The notes: generated by a model not told the origin, from the sequence alone. 64,000 bases of DNA from Streptomyces drozdowiczii (GCF_026167665.1 NZ_CP098740.1:4650001-4714000); one strand, 5' to 3'. Numbered from the stretch's first letter, positions 36,001 through 44,972 are shown. Numbers and translations are program-made.

Positions 36001-36369
36001 CTCGGCGGTCGCGGTCGGCACGGTCGCCCGTACGTAGCCCAGCTTGTCGTACGCACGCCCCAGCACGGAGCCCTTGACGGCGTCCAGCTGCTTGGTGACC
36101 TGCTCGGTCGCGCCGGGGGCGGTCGCGACCATCATCGTGACGTTCTTCTCGCCCTTGGCCTTGGCCTTGGTCAGGACCTCGGCGTCGGCGGTGCCCAGCT
36201 TGTCCGCCGGAGCGGTGCCGGCGGCCTTGACGGGGGCGGAGGCCGGATCGTCGGCGGCGAAGACGGGGGCGACACCGGTGGCGGCCAGAGCGGCCACCAG
36301 ACCGGCTGCGGCCGCCACCCGGGCCGCTCGTCTCGCTCCGGATATGGAACCGGGGGATTCGGAGGTCAT
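33067..36369 (-). CDS. Secreted subtilisin-like S8 peptidase (tripeptidyl-peptidase type)
   Basis: 1100-residue exported serine protease. The signal peptide ends near GVAPVFAADD (about 38). A propeptide (inhibitor I9-like) extends to about 170. The catalytic domain has Asp in GVLDAGVDIAHP, a long insert with Asp/Asn-rich calcium-like loops (DLNRDGDTTDT, DLNNNGDFRDD), His in EHGTHVAGI, the oxyanion Asn in ISAGNDGPG and Ser in GTSMASPQAAG. The C-terminal half is beta-rich, ending in PPC-like segments (LDLYVYKGS, DYRDVYYSASLG). It follows the architecture of large Streptomyces tripeptidyl aminopeptidase-like proteases. ATG 36369 is preferred over 36375 because AGGG lies six bases before it. Confidence 0.9.
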   Translation of the reverse strand: MTSESPGSISGARRAARVAAAAGLVAALAATGVAPVFAADDPASAPVKAAGTAPADKLGTADAEVLTKAKAKGEKNVTMMVATAPGATEQVTKQLDAVKGSVLGRAYDKLGYVRATVPTATAEATIKAASKLSSVHGIDLKQEIVLDDPTPAADRATGARSKAKSTGSYPAPGKKTPAKNPYNPSFETGAVDFVKQHPKADGRGITIGVLDAGVDIAHPALQKTTTGERKITDWVTATDPVSDGDGTWLRMTDAVSGPVFTYKGRTYNAPKGSYRISLFAEAATKGGDMAGDLNRDGDTTDTWAVLYDPVSGASRVDLNNNGDFRDDTALKPYKEKHQVSYFGKDNPRTDVVERIPFVVENRKDVVYNAAGATSDYVSIGVIESEHGTHVAGITAANGLFGGKMDGAAPGAKIVSSRACTWSGGCTNIALTEGMIDLVVNRGVDVVNMSIGGLPPLNDGNNARSELYKRLVDIYGVQLVISAGNDGPGVNTIGDPGLADHVISVGASISKETWAANYGSNVTKKYDMLPFSSRGPREDGGFAPTLTAPGASINSTQTWLPGSPVAEAGYSLPAGYSMLQGTSMASPQAAGATALLLSAAKQKHIELPPADLRTALTSTATKIKDVPAHAQGAGLINIVDAWKLIAKQGAPAHEYTVKAPVDTAIDFALKTPGFGTGLYDREGGLQAGQKKTYDVTVTRTTGPDKKVEHKLSWKYNDGTFKLIGSDKVALPLGKPVTVKVQAKPGSAGVHSAILQLDDKKTAGTDQQILTTVVVSKALAKPSYAFKASGSVQRNGTTSYFVTVPEGAKTLEVAMSALRSGSQTRFISIHPYGVPVDDSGTPFCYPNYENPANTCRPDARSYPDPQPGVWEIEVEARRTSPLLDNPYKLDVALLGATFDPAVQTIAEAKIGTPASVGWKVTNNAGPLEGKLKGGSLGSAAVERPSISTGGSYTKEVTIGEGVEKLDVAIGGTSDANADLDLYVYKGSAEVGSSTTAGSEESVSLVKPAAGTYTVVIDGYDVPSGTTEYDYRDVYYSASLGRISVDESKAVKLAAGASAQVGAEVKVAGAAPEGRQFFGEVSLVNARGTAAGTGSVVIQKVVQ

Positions 36370-36593
36370 CAGCATCCCTGTATGTGAAAGAGAGAGTCCG
36401 GAAATCGGTACCGGATGACCGCTCACCCTTTCGTAAATGACAGGGGTTTGTGGAGAGTTGTGGGGGCTTGTTGAGTACATGGCGGGATTCCGCCACCGGG
36501 ACGGAAGCGCCAGCAGGGACGAACGGGTGGATACGGGACGCGAATCCAGCCATGTGACGCGAGGTGGCCGGGTGCGAGGTGTGGCGCCCCGGT

Positions 36594-37637
36594 TCAGCGG
36601 GGAAGGATCATCACATACGCCGCGGGCTCCCGGTCCGCCGCGGCCATCAGCGCTGTCCGGACCACGGCCGCCTGCTGCCCGAGCGCTTCCCGCAGCTTCT
36701 GCGGCGCGAGGTGCACGACGGTGACGCCGAGCCGCTCCAGGTGCTCACGCCGCGCCGCGTACGCCGACCACTCGGCCTCGTGCCTCTCGTCGTGCCGACT
36801 GTGGCGCGGCGCCCTGGTGTCCAGCTCCACCGCGACCGCCTCCTCGGGCCAGTAGGCGTCCACGCGGCCCAGGTGCGGGCCGCCGGGCAGCCTCAGGTCC
36901 ACGTTCCACAGCGGCTCGTCGAGCCCATGGGTGCGCACCATGGCGTACAGCCGCTCCTCCGCCATGGCCCGGCCCTCGGCGAGCAGCGAGTCGACCGCGT
37001 CGACCACCTGGGGCCGGCCGAGCACCTTGGCCCGGTTCAGCTCGCCCACCAGCACGGCCGGTTCGCAGTGGCCGCCGCGCACCGCCTCGGTGAGCAGCCG
37101 GCGCACCGTGACCGCGTCAGCGAGCCCGGCCACCGCGTCCGCCAGTGCCCGCGCCACCGGGGCCACCGGCAGCCCGTCCACCCACTCCGGGCACGGCGGC
37201 TCGGCGGTCCGCAGCAGCCGGGCGTACCCGGCCGAGCGCAGCCGCCGCACCCGGGGCACCAGCACGTCGACCCGCTCCACGGAGGCGGCGGGCGGCGCGG
37301 CGGCGAAGCCGTGCAGCGCGAGCGCGGCGAGTCCGGTGAGCACCGCGTCCCCGTACGCCGGGTCCACGGCCGGGGCGGGGGCGGGGCGCCGCCCGGAGGC
37401 CGGCGGGCGCCCCGCGTACAGCAGGGCGGCCCGCAGCCGCTCCCCGCCGCTGAGCGCACCCGGGTGCAGGACGAAGACACCGGGCAACGGCTGCTGCCAC
37501 GGACCGCCGTCCCGGCACCGCTCCGCCGCCCGCCCGACGGGCACGCCCATCGCCTTCAACTGGGCGGCGGAGACGACGCGTTGCCGCCCACGCGTGGGAA
37601 CGGAGGGGCCGGAGTGAAGCGGGGTGTTCTGGGTCAT
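36594..37637 (-). CDS. AbiEi-like HTH protein with C-terminal Vsr/DUF559-like nuclease fold
   Basis: 347-residue protein. The N-terminal part (QRVVSAAQLKAMGVPVGRAA) and the middle region resemble the AbiEi antitoxin domain. The C-terminus, with RVDAYWPEEAVAVELDTRAP and VTVVHLAPQKLRE, resembles the PD-(D/E)xK core of DUF559/Vsr-like proteins. No AbiEii nucleotidyltransferase toxin gene is adjacent, so it is an orphan of the class common in actinobacteria. The ATG at 37637 has only a closely spaced GGAG, so the start is uncertain. Function unknown. Confidence 0.65.
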   Translation of the reverse strand: MTQNTPLHSGPSVPTRGRQRVVSAAQLKAMGVPVGRAAERCRDGGPWQQPLPGVFVLHPGALSGGERLRAALLYAGRPPASGRRPAPAPAVDPAYGDAVLTGLAALALHGFAAAPPAASVERVDVLVPRVRRLRSAGYARLLRTAEPPCPEWVDGLPVAPVARALADAVAGLADAVTVRRLLTEAVRGGHCEPAVLVGELNRAKVLGRPQVVDAVDSLLAEGRAMAEERLYAMVRTHGLDEPLWNVDLRLPGGPHLGRVDAYWPEEAVAVELDTRAPRHSRHDERHEAEWSAYAARREHLERLGVTVVHLAPQKLREALGQQAAVVRTALMAAADREPAAYVMILPR

Positions 37638-37756
37638 GCTCCGGTGTATCCCGCCAACGGCCGGAACTTGAACCGTTGTTACAGGCCCGTCGACATACCC
37701 GGACAAGAACACCGTCCTGCATCACCACCCGGCCCGTCCGGCGTGTGAGGACGGAA

Positions 37757-37789
37757 CCCTTGCCCGGGACCACGGCCACCGGGCAAGGG
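37757..37789 (-). terminator. Terminator of pepN copy 2
   Basis: 11-bp perfect stem CCCTTGCCCGG/CCGGGCAAGGG with an 11-base loop, 21 bp beyond the pepN2 stop. Confidence 0.7.
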
Positions 37790-37810
37790 CCCCGGGCCGG
37801 ACGCCCTCCG

Positions 37811-40402
37811 CTACGCCACCGAATCCGCGGCCTGCGCCCGCAGCGCGCGGGCCAGGTCGTCCCGGGCCTCCAGCACCAGCCGCCGCAGCGCCGGCGCCGC
37901 GTCCGCCCGGGCCGCCAGCCACGCGTCGGTCGCCTCCAGCGTCGCCGGGTCGTCCTGGAGGGACGGGAACAGCCCCTTCACCACGGCCATCCCGATCTGG
38001 ATCGACCGCTCGGCCCAGACCCGCTCGATCGCCTCGAAGTACCGCGCGGTGTACGGCGCCAGCAGCTCCCGCTGGGACGACTGCGCGAAGCCCGCGATCG
38101 TCGCCTCCACCAGCGCGTTGGACAGCGCGTCCGACTCCACGACGTCCGCCCACGCCCGGGCCTTCACCTCGGCGGACGGCCGCGAGGCCAGGCACCGTAC
38201 GTGGTGCCGCTTGCCGGAGGCGGTGTCGTCCCGGGCCAGCTCCGCGTCGACCGCCGCCTCGTCGGCCGCGCTGTGGGCGACCAGCGGCGACAGGAACGCC
38301 CAGCGCAGCTCCTGGTCGACGTCGAGCCCGTCGATCCGGGCGGACCCGTCGAGCAGCCCGGCCAGCAGCTGGAAGTCGGAGTCCGACGCGGCGACCGACG
38401 CGAAGAACCGGGCCCAGGCGAGCTGGTGCTCGCTGCCCGGCTCGGCCAGCCGGAGTTCGCCGAGCGCGCCCTCGGCCAGCGCCCGGCCGCCCTCCTCGCG
38501 CCAGGCGGGAGCCGCGTAGTTGACGAGCGCGCCGCGCGTCCAGGCGTGCAGCATCTGGAGGACACCGATGTCCGTCTCGCGCCCGGCGAACGCCAGGACC
38601 AGCGAGACGAAGTCGCGGGCCGGCATCAGCCCGTCGCGGGTCAGGTTCCACAGCGCGGACCAGCACAGCGCGCGGGCCAGCGGGTCCGTGATGTCGCCCA
38701 GGTGCGCGCGCAGGGTGGCGAGCGACACCTCGTCGAAGCGGACCTTGCAGTACGTCAGGTCGTCGTCGTTGACGAGGATCAGCTCGGGCCGCTCGGCCCC
38801 CGCCAGCTCCCCGATCACGGTGCGCGGCCCCGACACGTCCGCCTCGGCACGCGCGTAACGCACCAGCTCGCCCTCGGGGTTGCGGCTGTAGAGGCCGACG
38901 GCGACCCGGTGCGGCCGCAGTTCCGGGTGGGACTCGGCGGCCTCCTGGAGGACGGCCAGCTCGGTGATCCGGCCGGCCGCGTCGTACGTCGCGACCGGGG
39001 TCAGCGAGTTGACGCCCGCGGTCTGGAGCCAGGAGCGCGACCAGGCGGTCATGTCCCGGCCGGACGTCTCGGACAGCACCGACAGCAGGTCCCCGAGCCG
39101 GGTGTTCCCGTACGCGTGCTTCTTGAAGTAGCGGCGGGCGCCCTCCAGGAACGCGTCCCGTCCCACGTACGCCACCAGCTGCTTGAGGACGGAGGCGCCC
39201 TTGGCGTACGTGATGCCGTCGAAGTTCAGCTTGGCGTCCTCCAGGTCACGGATGTCGGCCGTGATCGGGTGGGTGGAGGGCAGCTGGTCGGCGCGGTACG
39301 CCCAGGACTTGCGGTTGTTGGCGAAGGTGATCCAGCCGTCCTCGAAACGGGTCGCGCCGGTCATCGCGAAGACGCCCATGAAGTCCGCGAAGGACTCCTT
39401 CAGCCACAGGTCGTCCCACCACTGCATGGTGACGAGGTCCCCGAACCACATGTGCGCCATCTCGTGCAGGATGACGTTGGCCCGGCTTTCGTACGCCGCC
39501 TGCGTCACCTTGCCGCGGAAGATGTACTCCTCGCGGAACGTGACACAGCCCGGGTTCTCCATCGCGCCGAGGTTGTACTCGGGCACGAACGCCTGGTCGT
39601 ACTTCCCGAACGGGTACGGGTAGTCGAAGTTGTCGTGGAAGAAGTCCAGGCCCTGCTTGGTGATCAGGAAGATGTCGTCGGCGTCGAAGTGCTTGGCGAG
39701 CCCCTTGCGGCACATCGCGCCGAGCGGGATCTCCAGCGTCGTGCCGTCCTCGAAGGTCCGGCTGTAGGAGTCGGTGACGTAGTGGTACGGACCGGCGACG
39801 ACCGCCGTGATGTACGTCGAGATCGGCTCGGTCTCCGCGAACCGCCACACCCCGCCCTCGCGGGACTCCTCCGCGCCGTTGCTCCACACCGTCCACTCGG
39901 CGGGCGCCGTCACCCGGAAGCGGTAGGGGGCCTTGAGGTCGGGCTGCTCGAAGTTGGCGAAGACGCGACGGGCGTCCGCCGGCTCGTACTGGGTGTAGAG
40001 GTAGACCTCGCCGTCCTCCGGGTCCACGAAGCGGTGCATGCCCTCGCCGGTCCGGCTGTACGCGCACTGCGCGTCGACCACCAGGACGTGTTCGCCCTCC
40101 GCCAGGTCCGCCAGCGCGATCCGCGCCCCGTCGAACACGGCCGCCGGGTCCAGCGCGGTGCCGTCCAGGGTCACCGCGTTGACGGAGGGGGCGATGAGGT
40201 CCGCGAAGGTGGACGCGCCGCCGCGCGCCGCGCGGAAGCGGATCGTCGTCACCGAGCGGAAGGTCAGCGGACCGTCCGCCAGGTCGTCCCGGCCGGGCCC
40301 GCCGGTCGCGGAGCGGACGTCGAGTTCGACGTCGTAACCGTCGACGGTCAGCAGCTCGGCCCGCTCACGGGCCTCGTCTCGGGACAGGTTCTCGCCGGGC
40401 AC
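37811..40402 (-). CDS. Aminopeptidase N (M1 metallopeptidase), copy 2
   Basis: 863-residue M1 zinc aminopeptidase paralogous to the enzyme starting at 31177. GAMEN is in YNLGAMENPGCV; the zinc ligands are in ILHEMAHMWFGDLV and WLKESFADF. The C-terminal helical half is full length. GTG at 40402 has AAGGAG six bases upstream. It is divergent from the DsbA-like gene. The two copies share the VPG-NL-R-EA-ERA-LLTVD N-terminus and most motifs, so they stem from duplication. Substrate preference may differ, since residues around GAMEN and the zinc site differ. Confidence 0.92.
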   Translation of the reverse strand: MPGENLSRDEARERAELLTVDGYDVELDVRSATGGPGRDDLADGPLTFRSVTTIRFRAARGGASTFADLIAPSVNAVTLDGTALDPAAVFDGARIALADLAEGEHVLVVDAQCAYSRTGEGMHRFVDPEDGEVYLYTQYEPADARRVFANFEQPDLKAPYRFRVTAPAEWTVWSNGAEESREGGVWRFAETEPISTYITAVVAGPYHYVTDSYSRTFEDGTTLEIPLGAMCRKGLAKHFDADDIFLITKQGLDFFHDNFDYPYPFGKYDQAFVPEYNLGAMENPGCVTFREEYIFRGKVTQAAYESRANVILHEMAHMWFGDLVTMQWWDDLWLKESFADFMGVFAMTGATRFEDGWITFANNRKSWAYRADQLPSTHPITADIRDLEDAKLNFDGITYAKGASVLKQLVAYVGRDAFLEGARRYFKKHAYGNTRLGDLLSVLSETSGRDMTAWSRSWLQTAGVNSLTPVATYDAAGRITELAVLQEAAESHPELRPHRVAVGLYSRNPEGELVRYARAEADVSGPRTVIGELAGAERPELILVNDDDLTYCKVRFDEVSLATLRAHLGDITDPLARALCWSALWNLTRDGLMPARDFVSLVLAFAGRETDIGVLQMLHAWTRGALVNYAAPAWREEGGRALAEGALGELRLAEPGSEHQLAWARFFASVAASDSDFQLLAGLLDGSARIDGLDVDQELRWAFLSPLVAHSAADEAAVDAELARDDTASGKRHHVRCLASRPSAEVKARAWADVVESDALSNALVEATIAGFAQSSQRELLAPYTARYFEAIERVWAERSIQIGMAVVKGLFPSLQDDPATLEATDAWLAARADAAPALRRLVLEARDDLARALRAQAADSVA

Positions 40403-40535
40403 GGCACACTCCTTTGTGTCACGTTCGAATAGTTTGATCCTCCCATGCCGCCTCCCGGCCGGGCACTCGGGAATGGCCGGGGCGCCCCGCGGTGTTCTCG
40501 CGCACAGAGTGAGATCGGTCCGTTTGAGGAGAGAC

Positions 40536-41186
40536 ATGTCTGAGAACAGCACGGCAACCGGCAGGACCCCCGTCGACTTCTGGTTCGACCCGCTCTGCCC
40601 CTGGGCCTGGATGACCTCCCGCTGGATGCTGGAGGTGGAGAAGGTCCGCGACGTCGAGGTCCGCTGGCACGTCATGAGCCTGGCCGTGCTCAACGAGAAC
40701 CGGCTCGACGAGCTGCCCGCCGAGTACCGCGACATGCTGGAGAACAAGGCGTGGGGCCCGGTCCGCGTCGTGGTCGCCGCCCAGCAGCTGCACGGCGACG
40801 AGGTCGTCGGCCCCCTCTACACCGCGCTCGGCACCCGCTTCCACAACCGCGGCGAGGGCCCGACCCGCGAGGCCGTCGAGAACGCCCTCAAGGACGTCGG
40901 CCTCCCCGTCGAGCTCGCCGATCACGCGGACTCCGACACCTACGACACCGAGCTGCGCGCCTCCCACAAGGAGGGCATCGAGAAGGTGGGCCAGGAGGTC
41001 GGGACGCCGGTAATAGCCGTCCCCGGCGCCGACGGCGAGCAGATCGCCTTCTTCGGCCCGGTCGTCACCCCGGCCCCCAAGGGCGAGGAGGCCGCGAAGC
41101 TCTGGGACGGCACCCTGATGGTCGCCTCGATCCCCGGCTTCTACGAGATCAAGCGCACCCGCACGCAGGGCCCGATCTTCGACTGA
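40536..41186 (+). CDS. DsbA-like thioredoxin-fold protein, Rv2466c (mycothiol-dependent reductase) family
   Basis: 216-residue cytoplasmic thioredoxin-fold protein. It aligns closely from memory with Mycobacterium Rv2466c: FWFDPLCPW at residues 15-23, TSRWMLEV, WHVMSLAVLNENR, KAWGPVRV and EIKRTRTQGP. The active site here is CPWA instead of CPWC, so the second redox Cys is missing and a monothiol (mycothiol-mixed-disulfide) mechanism is likely. ATG 40536 follows GAGGAGAG. It is divergent from pepN2 across a 133-bp gap. Confidence 0.87.
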   Translation: MSENSTATGRTPVDFWFDPLCPWAWMTSRWMLEVEKVRDVEVRWHVMSLAVLNENRLDELPAEYRDMLENKAWGPVRVVVAAQQLHGDEVVGPLYTALGTRFHNRGEGPTREAVENALKDVGLPVELADHADSDTYDTELRASHKEGIEKVGQEVGTPVIAVPGADGEQIAFFGPVVTPAPKGEEAAKLWDGTLMVASIPGFYEIKRTRTQGPIFD

Positions 41187-41307
41187 CCCGCCCGCCCCGG
41201 CGGGGGCCGGTCCCGGCCGGTCCCCGCCGAAGGCTGTGACGCCACCGTGACGCGATATGTGACCTGGCACACAGCCCGCCCCGGCCGCCCTTTGATCTTC
41301 TGGGCGG

Positions 41308-42207
41308 ATGCGCCCCGCCACCGCCCTCGCCCTGTGTGCCGCCCTCGCGAGCACCGCGCTGCTCAGCGGATGCGGGAAGGAGACCGCCGCCGGGGCCTCC
41401 GCCTCGCCCGGGGCGACCTGCGCCTCCCTCGCGCCGCTCCCCGACCCCGCCGGACGGACCTGGGACAACGTCAAGGTGGTCAGCGGCAAGTGCGGCCCCT
41501 CCGGCGCCCCGTCCACCGGGTACGAGGTCACCAACACCGACCAGGAACCGCTCACCTTCACCCTCACGTTCGCCCTGGTCAACGGGTTCGGCGAGGCCAT
41601 GGACACCATCACGCGCACCGTCGAGGCGGTGAAGCCCGGCCAGACCGTGCGGCGGCCCCTGGACACCGAGGACGGACCGGGCTCGGCCCGCGCGTACCGG
41701 GCCCGGATCACGAAGGTGCGGGCCGTCCCGGCCGACGGGGCCCCGACCGGGGACGGCGCCTGCCCGCCCTCCGGGGTCCGCATCACCAACGACCGGGGCG
41801 ACGCCGCGATGGGGCTGCGCGTCGTGGGCATCCACCTCGCCAACTGCGGGACCGCCGACTACGAGCTGAACGGCTACCCGGCGCTCCGGCTGCTCGGCGA
41901 GGACCGCGAGCCGGTGACCGGGGTCAAGGTCCTGCACGGCACCACCGCGATCTCCACCGGCATCGGCGGCGACGCCGCACCCCGCCCCGTCACACTGCGC
42001 CCCGGCGAGAGCGCGTCCGCCACCCTCGCCTGGCGCAACACCACCACGGACGGCGACCCGGTCGACGCCCCCTACGTCGAGGTCACCGCGAAGCCCGGCG
42101 CCGGGCCCGTGACGGTCACCCCGGAGCTGGACCTCGGCACCACGGGCCGGCTGGGCGTCGGCCCGTGGACGAAGACCCCGGCGGGCGCGGGCGCCTCTCA
42201 GGAGTAG
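41308..42207 (+). CDS. DUF4232-type lipoprotein
   Basis: 299-residue exported lipoprotein. The signal peptide ends in lipobox LLSGC (Cys22). The mature protein has an N-terminal beta-rich segment (about 35-140) and a C-terminal DUF4232-like domain from about 150, with [20 protein letters not shown] and LAWRNTTT. The role is unknown. Its 3' end overlaps the convergent aldo/keto reductase gene by 10 bp, so no separate terminator exists between them. Confidence 0.8.
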   Translation: MRPATALALCAALASTALLSGCGKETAAGASASPGATCASLAPLPDPAGRTWDNVKVVSGKCGPSGAPSTGYEVTNTDQEPLTFTLTFALVNGFGEAMDTITRTVEAVKPGQTVRRPLDTEDGPGSARAYRARITKVRAVPADGAPTGDGACPPSGVRITNDRGDAAMGLRVVGIHLANCGTADYELNGYPALRLLGEDREPVTGVKVLHGTTAISTGIGGDAAPRPVTLRPGESASATLAWRNTTTDGDPVDAPYVEVTAKPGAGPVTVTPELDLGTTGRLGVGPWTKTPAGAGASQE

Positions 42208-43169
42208 AAGTTGCGCGGCCAGCTGTGCTTGGCCAGGACCGCCAACTGCTCGGCGGTGAGCGGCTGTCCGTCGCTGAGCGCGGTGTTGCGCTCCACGTTC
42301 CGGACGCTGCGCATCCCCGGGATCACCGTGGAGACCGCCGGGTGGCTCAGGACGAACCGCAGCGCGTGCTCCGCGATGGCGTCCGGCTCGATGCCGAGGT
42401 CCGCCACGATCGCCGCGACGCGCCGCTCGACCTGGGCGGGGCGGTCGCCCTTGAAGTAGCGGTTGCGGAAGTCGCCCTCGGGGAACGTCGTGTCCGCGGT
42501 GATCCGGCCGGTGAGACCGCCCTCGTCCAGCGCGACCCGGACGATCACGCCGACCCCGTGCTCCGCGCAGGCCGGGAACAGCTCGTCGGCGGGGGCCTGG
42601 TCGAACACGTTGTAGATGACCTGCACGCTGTCCACGAGACCGCTGCGCACGAGCGCGACCGCGCTCTCCGGCGCGTGGTCGTTGACGGAGACCCCGAACA
42701 GGCGGATCTTGCCCTCCTGCTTCAGCGCCGCGACGGTCTCCAGCCAGTCCCCGCGCCCCAGCCACTCGTCGTTCCAGACGTGGAACTGGAGCACGTCGAA
42801 GTGGTCGAGCCCGGAGGCGGCGAGGCTGGTCTCCAGGCTGGTACGGATGTGCTCCCCGGGGAACGTCTCCGCCGGGTCCAGCCCGTCCGCCGCCGGCCAC
42901 ACCCCGTTCCTCGGCGGCACCTTGGTCGCCACCAGCACCTCGTCACCGGCCCGTTCGCGGACCAGCTGCCCGACGATGCGCTCGCTCTCGCCGTAGCCGC
43001 GCGCGGTGTCGATGAGGTTCACCCCGAGGTCGACGGCCCGGTGCAGGGCGCGCAGCGACTCGTCCCGCGTCGCCCCCACCCAGCTCGACTCCCCGATGCC
43101 CCAGGCCCCGTAGCCGATCTCGGACACCGAAAGTCCGCTGCGTCCCAGCTCGCGGTAGCGCACAGTCAT
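42198..43169 (-). CDS. Aldo/keto reductase
   Basis: 323-residue NADPH-dependent oxidoreductase with a TIM-barrel fold. Catalytic tetrad residues are visible as Asp and Tyr in [12 protein letters not shown], Lys in VLVATKVPP and His in [20 protein letters not shown] near the C-terminus is the NADP-binding segment typical of the AKR5/AKR11-like general stress group. The substrate is unknown. It is a monocistronic gene facing the lipoprotein gene. Confidence 0.9.
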   Translation of the reverse strand: MTVRYRELGRSGLSVSEIGYGAWGIGESSWVGATRDESLRALHRAVDLGVNLIDTARGYGESERIVGQLVRERAGDEVLVATKVPPRNGVWPAADGLDPAETFPGEHIRTSLETSLAASGLDHFDVLQFHVWNDEWLGRGDWLETVAALKQEGKIRLFGVSVNDHAPESAVALVRSGLVDSVQVIYNVFDQAPADELFPACAEHGVGVIVRVALDEGGLTGRITADTTFPEGDFRNRYFKGDRPAQVERRVAAIVADLGIEPDAIAEHALRFVLSHPAVSTVIPGMRSVRNVERNTALSDGQPLTAEQLAVLAKHSWPRNFYS

Positions 43170-43253
43170 CCTCCACGTCGTCGTCCCGTTCCGGGCAAAC
43201 CAGCACGACGATAGGGGAGTCGACCCGCCGGGGCAGCTGGTTTTACGGGGTGT

Positions 43254-44093
43254 TCAGCCGCCCACCGGGCTGTGCACGGAGACCGGGTCGCCGACCCGCA
43301 CCACGCCCTCGCGGACCACCGCGTTCTTCGCGCCGAAGCTGAGCTTGTTGCCGAACTCCGGCTCCCTGCGGTACGTGGCCAGGGTGCGCACCGGCTCCGG
43401 GCCCGCGCGGCGCCCGGTCCGCTGGTCGATGAGCGGGACGTTGCACCGGATCGCCTTGACCGAGTGGGCGAGTTCGGCGGTGCCCGCGGTCATCCGCGCC
43501 ACCCGGTCCTCGAAGTGCGGCTCGTCGTCGCCGGTCAGCACGATGTTGGCCCGGAAGCGGTCCATGGGCACGGGCGCGGCGTCGCCCCGGGCCGCGATGC
43601 GGGCGTTCAGACCGGCCAGCGAGGCGGTCGAGGTGACCAGGACCGCGTGTGCGTCCCCGAAGTTGACCTTGCCGGGGGTCTCGCCCCAGCCGTCGCGGTC
43701 GAAGCCGGGGACCACCCGGACCAGCCGGCACGCGGCCCCGAGCGCGTCGGAGAACCACCGCGCGGCCTCGTCGCCCTGGTCGACGGCTTCGCCGAGGTCC
43801 CGGCCGAACATGCTGACCTCGCGGCGCGGCCCGTCCGGCGCCACCTCCAGGCGCAGGGCCCCGACGGCCTCGGCGGACAGGTCGAGGGCCGCCCCGGCGT
43901 CGAGGACCCGGACCCCGATCGCCGCCATCGCGGGGTGGGTGCGCTGGCTGCGGAACGCGCCGTCGGCCGCGTCGACCACCATGAACGTCCGGTCGTGCTC
44001 CAGGCCGGTGAGGGTGACCCGCGCGGAGTCGACCCGGGTCCCGGCGCAGCCCTTGACCGGGTAGTACACCAGCTCGTGGACGGTGATCGTCAT
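43254..44093 (-). CDS. MOSC domain-containing protein (mARC/YcbX type)
   Basis: 279-residue protein with an N-terminal MOSC_N beta barrel (HELVYYPVKGCAGTRVDSA) and a C-terminal MOSC domain (about 130-275). The likely molybdenum-ligating Cys is in AIRCNVPLIDQRTGRR. YcbX/mARC relatives reduce N-hydroxylated compounds using molybdenum cofactor; that activity is inferred by family. ATG 44093 is chosen because GAGGAG lies six bases upstream. Confidence 0.88.
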   Translation of the reverse strand: MTITVHELVYYPVKGCAGTRVDSARVTLTGLEHDRTFMVVDAADGAFRSQRTHPAMAAIGVRVLDAGAALDLSAEAVGALRLEVAPDGPRREVSMFGRDLGEAVDQGDEAARWFSDALGAACRLVRVVPGFDRDGWGETPGKVNFGDAHAVLVTSTASLAGLNARIAARGDAAPVPMDRFRANIVLTGDDEPHFEDRVARMTAGTAELAHSVKAIRCNVPLIDQRTGRRAGPEPVRTLATYRREPEFGNKLSFGAKNAVVREGVVRVGDPVSVHSPVGG

Positions 44094-44142
44094 GACGTGC
44101 TCCTCATGCCGGACATCATGGCAGCCGGGCCCGGACCGCAGA

Positions 44143-44176
44143 GAGGCCCCGCCTGTCACGTCCAGGCGGGGGCCTC
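44143..44176. terminator. Terminator of sodF
   Basis: GAGGCCCCGCCTG pairs with CAGGCGGGGGCCTC (13 bp with one bulged G) around the 7-base loop TCACGTC. It lies about 80 bp past the sodF stop, giving a long 3' UTR. Confidence 0.75.
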
Positions 44177-44256
44177 CCCTTCATCCGCCTGCCAGGTGAA
44201 GGGTGAGAAGACGATCACGAGGCAGGACGTTCGGCGGCCCCGGCCGGGGCCCCGGA
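44143..44256 (-). ncRNA. Candidate s-SodF sRNA from the sodF 3' UTR
   Basis: In S. coelicolor a stable RNA of about 90 nt derived from the sodF 3' UTR pairs with the 5' end of sodN mRNA under nickel-poor conditions. Here sodF is followed by an unusually long UTR (about 114 nt to the terminator end) with no gene, and it contains the unpaired stretch CTTCTCACCCTTCACC. sodN is outside the window, so pairing cannot be tested. Exact 5' end unknown. Confidence 0.45.
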
Positions 44257-44898
44257 TCAGGGGGCGAGCAGCAGCACGTCCGCGCGCTCCTTGGCGGCGG
44301 CGTAGCGCTTGGCCACGTCCTGCCAGTTGACGACGGCCCACATCGCCTCGATGAAGTCGACCTTCTGGTTCTTGTACTGGAGGTAGAAGGCGTGCTCCCA
44401 GGCGTCGAAGACCAGGATCGGGGTGGAGCCCTGGCCCACGTTGCCCTGGTGGTCGTAGACCTGCTCCACGATCAGCTTGCCGCTGACCGGCTCGTACGCG
44501 AGGACGCCCCAGCCGGAGCCCTGCGTGGTGGCCGCGGCCTTCGTCAGCTGGGACTTGAAGCCCGCGAAGGAGCCGAACGACTCGGTGATCGCGTCCGCGA
44601 GGTCGCCGACACCGTCCGCGGCCAGCGGCTCGCCGCCGCCGTCACCGGTCATGTTGTGCCAGTAGATCGAGTGCAGGATGTGGCCGGAGAGGTGGAAGGC
44701 GAGGTTCTTCTGGAGGCCGTTGATCGCTCCCCACGCCTCCTTGTCCCGCGCCTCCTCCAGCTGCTCCAGGGTGTCGTTGGCGCCCTTCACGTACGCGGCG
44801 TGGTGCTTGTCGTGGTGGAGCTCGATGATCTGCGGATTGATGACCGGTTCGAGCGCGGCGTAGTCGTACGGGAGTTCCGGGAGCGTGTACGTGGCCAT
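44257..44898 (-). CDS. sodF: Iron (Fe-Zn) superoxide dismutase
   Basis: 213-residue cytoplasmic SOD of the Fe/Mn family. Metal ligands: His in [12 protein letters not shown], His in [12 protein letters not shown], and Asp and His in [13 protein letters not shown]. It starts [18 protein letters not shown] like Streptomyces SodF and has the same length. In Streptomyces sodF is repressed by Nur with nickel, being replaced by the Ni enzyme SodN. A matching Nur box is present 37-51 bp upstream of the ATG. Monocistronic, with a long 3' UTR. Confidence 0.95.
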   Translation of the reverse strand: MATYTLPELPYDYAALEPVINPQIIELHHDKHHAAYVKGANDTLEQLEEARDKEAWGAINGLQKNLAFHLSGHILHSIYWHNMTGDGGGEPLAADGVGDLADAITESFGSFAGFKSQLTKAAATTQGSGWGVLAYEPVSGKLIVEQVYDHQGNVGQGSTPILVFDAWEHAFYLQYKNQKVDFIEAMWAVVNWQDVAKRYAAAKERADVLLLAP

Positions 44899-44934
44899 TG
44901 GTTTCGAACCCTCCAACTGCTGACAAGTTGTTAT

Positions 44935-44949
44935 TGCAACCTCTATGCA
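44935..44949. promoter_or_regulatory. Nur box in the sodF promoter
   Basis: TGCAA-CCTCT-ATGCA matches the Nur consensus tGCaa-N5-ttGCA at nine of ten positions. It lies upstream of the sodF start, where nickel-bound Nur would block transcription. Confidence 0.75.
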
Positions 44950-44972
44950 ACAGCAGGCTAACAGCAGGAACG

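Noticed and set aside
33886..36387. 833-codon open frame opposite the S8 protease
   Set aside because: Antisense shadow; Val/Arg/Gly/Asp-rich with no motif, while the protease triad is clear on the minus strand.
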